Assembly: GCF_027943255.1 (NCBI RefSeq)
Contig: NC_072893.1
Location: forward strand, 59,118,001-59,182,000
Source of the DNA: Anastrepha obliqua
Lineage: Eukaryota > Arthropoda > Insecta > Diptera > Tephritidae
DNA length: 64,000 bases
Direction: 5' to 3'
A model generated the notes under the pieces. That model did no database searches and was not told the DNA's origin. It saw only the letters and a program-made list of their open reading frames with translations. Position numbers and translations under genes: made by a program. Below are positions 57,576 to 64,000 of this stretch, piece by piece (positions within the stretch are counted from its first letter, which is position 1; each line of letters begins with the position of its first letter).

Positions 57576-58509
57576 CATTCTGCTCAAATATGAACGAGAC
57601 GTTATCAATAAAACGGTCCGCGGATGACATATGGCAAAAATAATTTTTTTGTTTTTTGGTAGGACTGTTATAAGCTTACATGGCAAATTTCAGCGTGATA
57701 TGTCACATAGTTTGTTTTCTGTGCTACTGTAAACAAGTCAAGCTCGAGTGTGTTCTTCGAATTCTCTTTTATGACTTCAATTGTCTCAAAATGTTTTCCA
57801 CGGAGCGGCAACTTGAGCTTGGGAAACAGGAAAAAGTCACATGGAGCTATATCAGGCGAATACGGTGCTTGCGGAACGATATTAACATTATTTTTGTTCA
57901 AATAATCGCGAACAAGACGTGATGTGTGAGCTGGTGCATTATCGTGATGCAAGAACCATGACTTGTTGTCCCACAATTCCTTCCTTTTAAGACGAATGTT
58001 CTCGCGCAAACGCTTTAAAACGTCTAAATAATATTCAACGTTAACCGATCGGCCTTGCGGAAGGAACTCCGAGTGCACCACACCTTCGTAATCGAAAAAA
58101 ACAGTCAGCATAACCTTAATTTTTGAGGGACTTTGGCGTGGTTTTTTGGGTTGATGTACGGCCCTCTTTGAACGATTTGTACCACTGGAAAACACGTGCA
58201 CGCGATAGAGCAGAGTCCCCATAGGTTGTCTGCAACATTTTGAAGGCGTCTGAAGCCGAAATTTTGTTGGAATAACAAAATTTCAAACAAATTCTTTGTT
58301 CAACTTGAATTTCCATCGTTATATTCGAAGAACACACTCGAGTTTAACTTGTTTACAGTAGCACAGAAAACAAACTATGTGACATATCACGCTGAAATTT
58401 GCCATGTAAGCTTATAACAGTCCTAGCAAAAAACAAAAAAATTATTTTTGCCATATGTCATCCGCGGACCGTTTTATTGATAACGTCTCGTTCATATTTG
58501 AGTAGAAGC
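57576..58509 (-). mobile_element. Mariner-like element with 187-bp inverted repeats, deleted
   Basis: Left arm 57576-57762 and right arm 58323-58509 are near-perfect inverted copies, with flanking TA at 57574-57575 and 58510-58511. The total is 934 bp. Most mariners have ends of about 30 bp, so these are unusually long. The transposase frame starts and stops inside the arms. Confidence 0.9.
57668..58337 (-). pseudogene. Mariner transposase with central deletion
   Basis: The N-terminal piece (from about 58337) has a helix-turn-helix: ISASDAFKMLQTTYGDSALS and ARVFQWYKSFKEGR. It then jumps, in another frame, to QPKKPRQSPSKIKVMLTVFF. The second helix-turn-helix and the first catalytic aspartate, about 110 residues, are lost. 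The rest is open and carries FLHHDNAPAHT and PYSPDIAPCDFFLFPKLK, the second and third aspartates of the DD34D signature. The stop lies within the left inverted arm. Confidence 0.87.
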
Positions 58510-58867
58510 TATACTCGGTTGTCCTCCATCAAAGTTCATGCGAAGATTTCCGGTTTAGATTGTTGATTTTTGGCGAATGTTATTTTTAAGAACCTGTACA
58601 CCTCGGAAAGTTTTGTCTAATAGAAGACACGAGAAACTGCTGTTGCCTTAAACAAAGTGTTTGGTTTGCTTACGTGCCTAGAGATGTGAAAATGAGCCAC
58701 GTATAAAATTTCAGACGATTCGGTTGCCGAAAAAAGTCGTTTCGAGATAAATGAGCTTAAAATTTGAGGTACAGGAGCGCGCGGACCGCTCTCTACCTAA
58801 TTAATTGGCTGTAGAAGCCATAATATTGGGAATTTTCGCATGAAAATTTCACAGTATATTCTTAAGA
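58510..58867. other. Possible degraded MITE
   Basis: The stretch AAAAAAGTCGTTTCGAGATA followed by AGCGCGCGGACC resembles the right interior of the MITE at 61182-61788 (GAAGTAGTTTCGAGAAAAAC, then GCCGTCCGC). No ends were found. The similarity is short and was read by eye. Confidence 0.3.
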
Positions 58868-59195
58868 TACTGTATATATAATATATAGATATATATATAA
58901 TTGGCGGGTATACCCTTTTTGGGTGTTTGGCCGAGCTCGTCCTCCTATTTGTGGTGTGCGTTTTGTTGTTTTTCCACAAATGAAGGAATCTACAGTTACA
59001 AGCCGACTCCGAGTGGCAGATATTCTTATGAGGAGCTTTTTCGTGGCAGAAATACACTCTCGGAGGTTTGCCATTGCCTGCCGAGGGGCGACCGCTATTA
59101 GAAAAATGTTTTTCTTAATTGTGGTGTTTCACCGATATTCGAACCTACGTTCTCTCTGTGAATTCCGAATGGCAGTCACGCATCAACCCATACCG
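58868..59195 (-). mobile_element. tRNA-derived SINE, copy B
   Basis: Same order of blocks as copy A. The B-box-like GTAGGTTCGAATATCGG is well kept (about 59130-59150 on the minus strand), while the A-box region is eroded (TTCGGTATGGGTTGATGCG). The other end runs through CACCCAAAAAGGGTATACCC into a TA-rich tail at 58868-58900. Confidence 0.82.
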
Positions 59196-59227
59196 AAAAA
59201 AAACAATTTTTTGAAATTTCGACTTAA

Positions 59228-59654
59228 GGGGACCGATGCATCAGACGTTGAATTACACAGTGCAACAGCACTTTTGGGGGCGGACTGATTCCTATTTAGG
59301 ATGAAAGGCCTAGTTCAAATAAAGTCAGTTTATTTTATATGACCATATTAAGTCTGCAATTTTTTTGCTGAGTGTTTTTTTGAATAAGTGGAAAAAGGTT
59401 TAAATTTAAATATTGTAAAATTTCACAAGAACTAACTTGGTATAACATTTTAACCCATTAGCTCTTTCACAAAAGGGTCTATTAGACCTTTTTTTTGGAA
59501 GGCCTAAATAAAGTCCCACTTATAAGGTCGCTAGAGCGATAATTTGTTCTACAAACTTAATCTACGGAAAATTTCAGCAGGGGTGTTCTCAGACAAAATA
59601 TTCATACAAAGAACGTAAAAGTAAACAGGAAATAAAAAAGGCGAATATGTCCCC
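59228..59654. mobile_element. Candidate TTAA-flanked MITE, 427 bp
   Basis: GGGGAC at the left end and GTCCCC at the right, bordered by TTAA (59224-59227 and 59655-59658). The inverted repeat is only 6 bp beyond TTAA, so chance is possible. The GGGG start matches the two longer TTAA elements in this window. Confidence 0.5.
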
Positions 59655-59658
59655 TTAA

Positions 59659-61177
59659 ATCTGCAACTTCTTTTTTATTCTTGATGAATTTCATTTTGTG
59701 TTCCTGTATAATGTAAAAGACCAATTTTTATTATTATTTTGTTATTTAGAAGAGCATTAATTATAAATATTCATCCACACATACATAGATATGAAACGCT
59801 GGCCGGAGTACCGTCGGCAAATACAGAAATTTTGTGGATCCATTGGTATGTATTTCTCCTGCCACTTCGTGTCGTCCGATTGGACAGCCAGTAACTATGT
59901 AAATCCACGCTTGTATAGTACATATGTACTTATTTTTATTTATTCATACAAAGTTATTATATTTAAATACATACATACCTACACACATAAAAAGCGCAAA
60001 TATTTTGATATTTATAAGTGCTGTTAAAAGTTCGTAAATTAAAGTTGAATGAACGCGTTCACATGATTTGCAAACCATTTTATTCAAGTAGTATTTTTGT
60101 AAATAATAGTTAATAAGGACACGTGCCTGCACTTTGCTTCATTGTCTATGTGTACATGTGTGTGTGTGTGTGTGTGCTTGTAGCGGAAAGAGCAAATTAA
60201 TACGTGGTTTGTTGGTAAGTCAAAACGTCACCAGTTATAAAGTGTGTCGTCACGTGCCTCTGTCTCTGCCTCTGTCGCTGTTTGTTCAACCTTTTGTTGG
60301 CCAACCGGGTGAATGTAACACATCCATACACACACATACCTATGTACATATTTACTATATGTATGAATGTATGTACTTGTACCTACAATGTATGGATGAT
60401 GGTAGCTAAAGTACCACAAGCGCACTCCACAGAGCTTCCTAATTTTGCACTACGGGTTGCTATTCAAACGTCATTTCGCCATACAATTGACAGTCGGCGA
60501 GTAGGTGTTACCTCCAATTTGTCGCATCATTGTTAGTTTAGTCCACATTGACGCCTATATTTCACCTTTGATGGCGAGTGAATGTATGTGCGCATATGTA
60601 TGTAGTTTGTATGTTTGTATGCGAGTATTCAAGGAGGTTTATTGAATGAGTCATGTGGCTTATTGTGTTTATAATATTTTTTAATAGTATTGTTTAATTA
60701 AATGCCATCTTGTTGCCTTTAACCCGCACTGTTTTATATTTACAATTTTTCTAATAGGAGCGTGACCGGTAAAATTCAAACTTAGAGTTCGATAATAAAA
60801 AAAAAAAATTACGCTATTAAATAGGCGTCTCCTTTTTGCAATACGCGTTATGAAAATTGTTAGTTTTGTGAGAAATTTTGAAATCGCACGTTGTTTTTAC
60901 AAAATGAGTTCCACGTATGAAAAACGACTTGAAGTAGTGTTCCTACAATCCGGTTCACTGGATTAGAGGCAATAATTTTTATGAAATAAAATGGTTATTA
61001 AATCAACTGTATTTGATCTAGTAACACAAGGTTCAAGTGAAGACTGTACTTTGCTCGAAATAAATATGCATCAAAATATTATTCCATCCAATGCTATTTC
61101 GCAGTAGTTGTAATACTGTCCTTAATTTATTGGTTTACTTGAGTAGAGGCACTCAGTTTTCCTACATTATTTGCGCA
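59659..61177. other. AT-rich with microsatellites, no gene recognised
   Basis: Includes a TG dinucleotide repeat at about 60157-60176 and TATG-rich stretches near 60340-60380 and 60590-60620. The frame ATGAGTTCCACGTATG near 60904 (SSTYEKRLEVVFLQSG) faintly recalls the start of a Tc1-type transposase but stops after 20 residues. Confidence 0.4.
60157..60176. repeat. TG dinucleotide microsatellite
   Basis: About ten TG repeats. Confidence 0.8.
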
Positions 61178-61181
61178 TTAA

Positions 61182-61788
61182 GGGGGTATTCTAGTCTAGA
61201 GGCTCGAACTTCGAGTATTTTTGGACGGTGAATAAAAAAAAAGCTATTGATATTTTTATCACCCATTTTCTTATCATTTATTTATTTATATATTAAGAGC
61301 ACACAAAATGAATTAAAACAAAAAAAAAAAATTTTCATGGAACTATGCGTCCTTGAAGTGGACGCAGAAAAAAAGGGGAAAAAATTCTGTTTCACAAAAT
61401 GGCGGCTACTCAAAAATTGAGGTTGATTTTTCCCTAATTTTTAAGCTTTCTCGAATTGTTTACACATATTAAAAAATTGAAATTTCCAGTTTTTCGTGCG
61501 TCATGCGATAGAGATATATTTAAAGAATATTCATGATAAACTTCAAGCAAATCGCTTGATTAGAACTTGAGATATCGTGCCGACCTTATCGAAAGAAGTA
61601 GTTTCGAGAAAAACACGTTTGAAGTTCGCCGTCCGCTCAAACCAGACTAGCTGTCGTATCACTAAAATAGCTGTAACTTCGAAAATAATTCGAATTTTGA
61701 AATTTGAGATATTTTTGAATACTTAAACTATCGAATTTTGAAAAAAAAAATCTTTGATCTTTTCAAATTTCTAGACTAGAATATCCCC
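61182..61788. mobile_element. TTAA-flanked MITE, 607 bp
   Basis: Inverted ends of 19 bp with one mismatch: GGGGGTATTCTAGTCTAGA at 61182-61200 and the complement of GGGGATATTCTAGTCTAGA at 61770-61788. TTAA stands at 61178-61181 and 61789-61792. Non-coding. The end sequence is clearly related to that of the 730-bp element at 48594-49323. Confidence 0.85.
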
Positions 61789-62306
61789 TTAAAGCTGTGA
61801 AAATGTATCGTTTGTTTAAGCATTCATTGCGTTTGATCGAAAATTTCTTAATTCTAATGAAATGCGAAAGCAGAAAGGTTTAAAACATTGCAAAAAAGAA
61901 CTAATCGATATTTTGACCTCAGAGGAGCTTTCAAATCAGCAAATTGCCAAAAAATTGGTCGAAGTCCAAACGTTGGGGATCTTTACGTGAAACCAGATGC
62001 CTCCTATGGTAAGAACCACAAAGGCAGAATTGTGATGGCTTTGACACTGAAGGAAAACCGGAAAATTTTTAGGATTGCGTTAAATTCTGCCCTTCTAATA
62101 ACAAAAATCAAAGTAATGGCAAAGGTTGCAACCAGCAAATCCACTGTTTGAAGGGTTGTACTAAAAGCGGCACATCTGAAGCATACAATTTACAAAAAAA
62201 CCACCTTTGAATAAATTTTACAAAGAACGTAGCCTCGATGTTGTACGGGACCACATGGCTAGGTGCGAAAAGAAGTTCAATTTGGATTCAATCATGAGGA
62301 GCACTA

Positions 62307-62815
62307 TGAATAAGTTCGTGCGGTTTTTTTTCGAAATTTGAATTTCGGATCATTCCCATGGCTTTTAAACGTTTGGAAATGGTTGATTGATCAACTCCCA
62401 AAGTTTTTGCAACCTCTTCTTGCGTTTGAGCCGGATCTTGATCGAGCAATTCCTCCAATTCGGTATCCATGAACTTTGGCGGCGCGGCCAAAATCACCAC
62501 TTTTAAAGCGTGCAAACCACTTCTGGCACGTTCGCTCAGCTAGAGCATGCTCACCATAAACTTCCACCAAGATACGATGACTTTCGGCTGCTTTTTTCTT
62601 CATATTAAAGAATTCCCCGCAAAAACACATTATTTGGCACGAAATTCGACATTTTCAAGTGTGGTAAAAATATTGTTGTTTACGCTTCAAATAAAAAACT
62701 TATACTGACGTTTGTGCCTTACGACAGTAGCTCTCCAATGAATGTTTGGAAATGTGGATCGATGGAATAATAATCAAGTTACGCCATCTGTTGTAAAACC
62801 GCACGAACTTATCCA
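62307..62815 (-). mobile_element. Deleted mariner (mellifera/mauritiana-like), 509 bp
   Basis: Inverted ends of 22 bp with one mismatch (TGAATAAGTTCGTGCGG... at 62307-62328 and the complement of 62794-62815), flanked by TA at 62305-62306 and 62816-62817. It keeps only the transposase N-terminus joined directly to the other end. It sits inside the degraded Tc3-like gene. Confidence 0.9.
62325..62652 (-). pseudogene. Mariner transposase N-terminal fragment
   Basis: From the ATG at 62652 the start reads MSNFVPNN. Then, with frameshifts, FNMKKKAAESHRILVEVYGE and ALAERTCQKWFARFKSGDFG give the first helix-turn-helix, and LEELLDQDPAQTQEEVAKTL with QSTISKRLKAMGMI gives the second. The sequence then runs into the terminal repeat, so the whole catalytic domain is deleted. 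Confidence 0.85.
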
Positions 62816-63245
62816 TAGACCATATGGCGCGTTCGCATTGGAAATTGTAGACTACAAAATGGCGTGGAAACAGCTATAGAGCTCTAATGGAATCACCTTT
62901 CTCCGAGATTCGTGAAACATTTGAATTGGATCTTTCAATAGGATGAAGTCTGTAAACACTTGAAGTGTGGTCGAAACTTGGATAGCGTCCCAAAACGTTG
63001 AAATTCTAGTATGGCCACCGTATTCCCCAGATCTGAACATCTATGGATATTACTTGCTCGTAAGGTTTATGAGAATGGGCAACAATTTGAAGAGAAAAAA
63101 GCTTTAGTTCGAATCAATAAAACGACCTGGTCTGAAGTTTCATTAGGCTATCTGCAGAATTTGTACAAATCCATTCACCAACGTAATATAAGTTTCCATA
63201 TTTCAATTGGAATTACTAAGCAAAATATTTTTAAAATTCAGTAAT

Positions 63246-63690
63246 GCACGGGTGGAATCCATTACTGATGAAACCGATTACAATTTACGAAAATCCATTA
63301 ATTAGAATGAGTAATATCAACAGCGCCAGTTTTGTGTACTCGCACTGTCAATATGTATCTGCTTTAGTCACTAGAGAGTAAAGTTTCATTCAATTTTAAC
63401 GCGATATACTATAACATATGATAAAACTCCGATTCCATCGAATGCACAACATAACTTTGGAGTTACAAGTATTCGCACTTGGTGTTACTATGGAGCTGTA
63501 ATGACCTTCAGTGACGATTCGATACAAAACCTCCTTTCTTTTCCGGTTTTGTAGTTGCTGTACACAAGTGAATGAGTGCTTTTATTTTGGGCTATCGGCT
63601 GATGAGTAATGATTTCTTGTTTTCAATCCTTCTAAATAGCATTAAACGCTTTGATGTCGCTATTAGTGTTGCCAGAAGTGAGGATTTATG
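63246..63690. other. No recognised feature
   Basis: AT-rich. It may include the eroded 3' end of the Tc3-like remnant, but I could not match terminal repeats. Confidence 0.35.
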
Positions 63691-63692
63691 TA

Positions 63693-64000
63693 CAGGGTCC
63701 GGCACTCGAAGTGTAACCAACTTCAGACCGCTCACTCAGCTGATGCACGAGCATCTAAATGACACGGACAGAATGGATTTCAAACGTAATAGTGTGATTA
63801 CATTATATTTGGCTGGACCACACACAACCAGCGACTGTTCGTGAGCTCGAGCACCTTAAAGTAAATAAAGTTTTTGTTTATCGCACCATTACTCGTTACA
63901 ATGATACTGGTAGCATCGCAAAACGGCATGGAGATGTTCATCAAAAGACTGCAACGTCACGTGAAATGGTTCAAAACGGTACCAATCAAAGAAAGAAACT
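63693..64000 (+). mobile_element. Tc1/mariner-superfamily element, 5' part, cut by window edge
   Basis: Begins CAGGGTCCGGCACTCGAAGT after TA at 63691-63692, which looks like a mariner-type terminal repeat. An ATG at 63773 follows. The other end is outside the window, so the repeat cannot be confirmed here. Confidence 0.65.
63773..64000 (+). pseudogene. Tc1/mariner-type transposase N-terminus (partial)
   Basis: MDFKRNSVITLYLAG, then after one frameshift near 63815 QPATVRELEHLKVNKVFVYR and TITRYNDTGSIAKRHGD. The pattern is a helix-turn-helix with the RY..TGS motif common in IS630/Tc1/mariner transposases. The frame remains open to the window edge. Catalytic residues would lie beyond it. Confidence 0.65.

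Larger units (their letters stand above)
61860..63245 (+). pseudogene. Degenerate Tc3-like transposase, interrupted by a mariner
   Basis: Fragments in order: an N-terminal helix-turn-helix (SEELSNQQIAKKLVE and, in another frame, IGRSPNVGDLYVKPDASYGK), the second helix (VATSKSTV), then the start of the catalytic domain (KKFNLD near 62280). After the inserted mariner the C-terminal part resumes with LLARKVYENGQQFEEKKALV and LGYLQNLYKSIHQRN, the region after the catalytic glutamate. The middle is degraded and the first and second catalytic residues are not readable. It is a different and much older family member than the intact copy at 38469. Confidence 0.78.

Overview
This is nuclear DNA from an insect, almost certainly a higher fly (Diptera), and by inference a tephritid fruit fly. 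The evidence is a 120-nt 5S rRNA gene very close to the Drosophila one, an AT-rich spacer, LOA/R1-like LINEs, several Tc1/mariner families and a tRNA-derived SINE. I see no host protein-coding gene. The only intact coding sequence is a transposase.

Positions 1-43138 are a tandem 5S rDNA array, all on the + strand and running off the left edge of the window. I count 48 gene copies at intervals of about 835-889 bp. Thirty-one are canonical 120-nt genes. Ten are cut after nucleotide 99, with the internal promoter and a downstream T-run retained. Seven carry a 7-bp tandem duplication inside the gene (two of these are also cut), one has an extra C and one has three extra bases. Spacers come in long and short forms (31-bp indel), and the immediate 5' flank comes in two forms (GATATAAATT or GGATTTAAATT). 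A 15-unit block of 12.92 kb occurs twice in tandem (about 7.37-20.29 kb and 20.29-33.20 kb), almost unchanged. Cut genes recur every third unit.

At 38469-40093 an intact Tc3-like transposon sits in one 5S spacer, flanked by a TA duplication. It has outer and inner repeats at both ends and a 331-residue DD34E transposase. The last three units before the array ends are more diverged than the rest.

Positions 43139-64000 are a field of nested, mostly dead transposable elements: degraded LOA-like LINEs on both strands (two with clear target-site duplications and TACC-repeat tails), three copies of a tRNA-derived SINE, three deleted mariners with recognisable ends (one with 187-bp inverted repeats), an irritans-type mariner remnant, an old Tc3-like copy broken by a mariner, several TTAA-flanked MITEs, and the start of another Tc1/mariner-type element at the right edge. 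The layout is that of an rDNA array ending in repeat-rich, probably heterochromatic, DNA.
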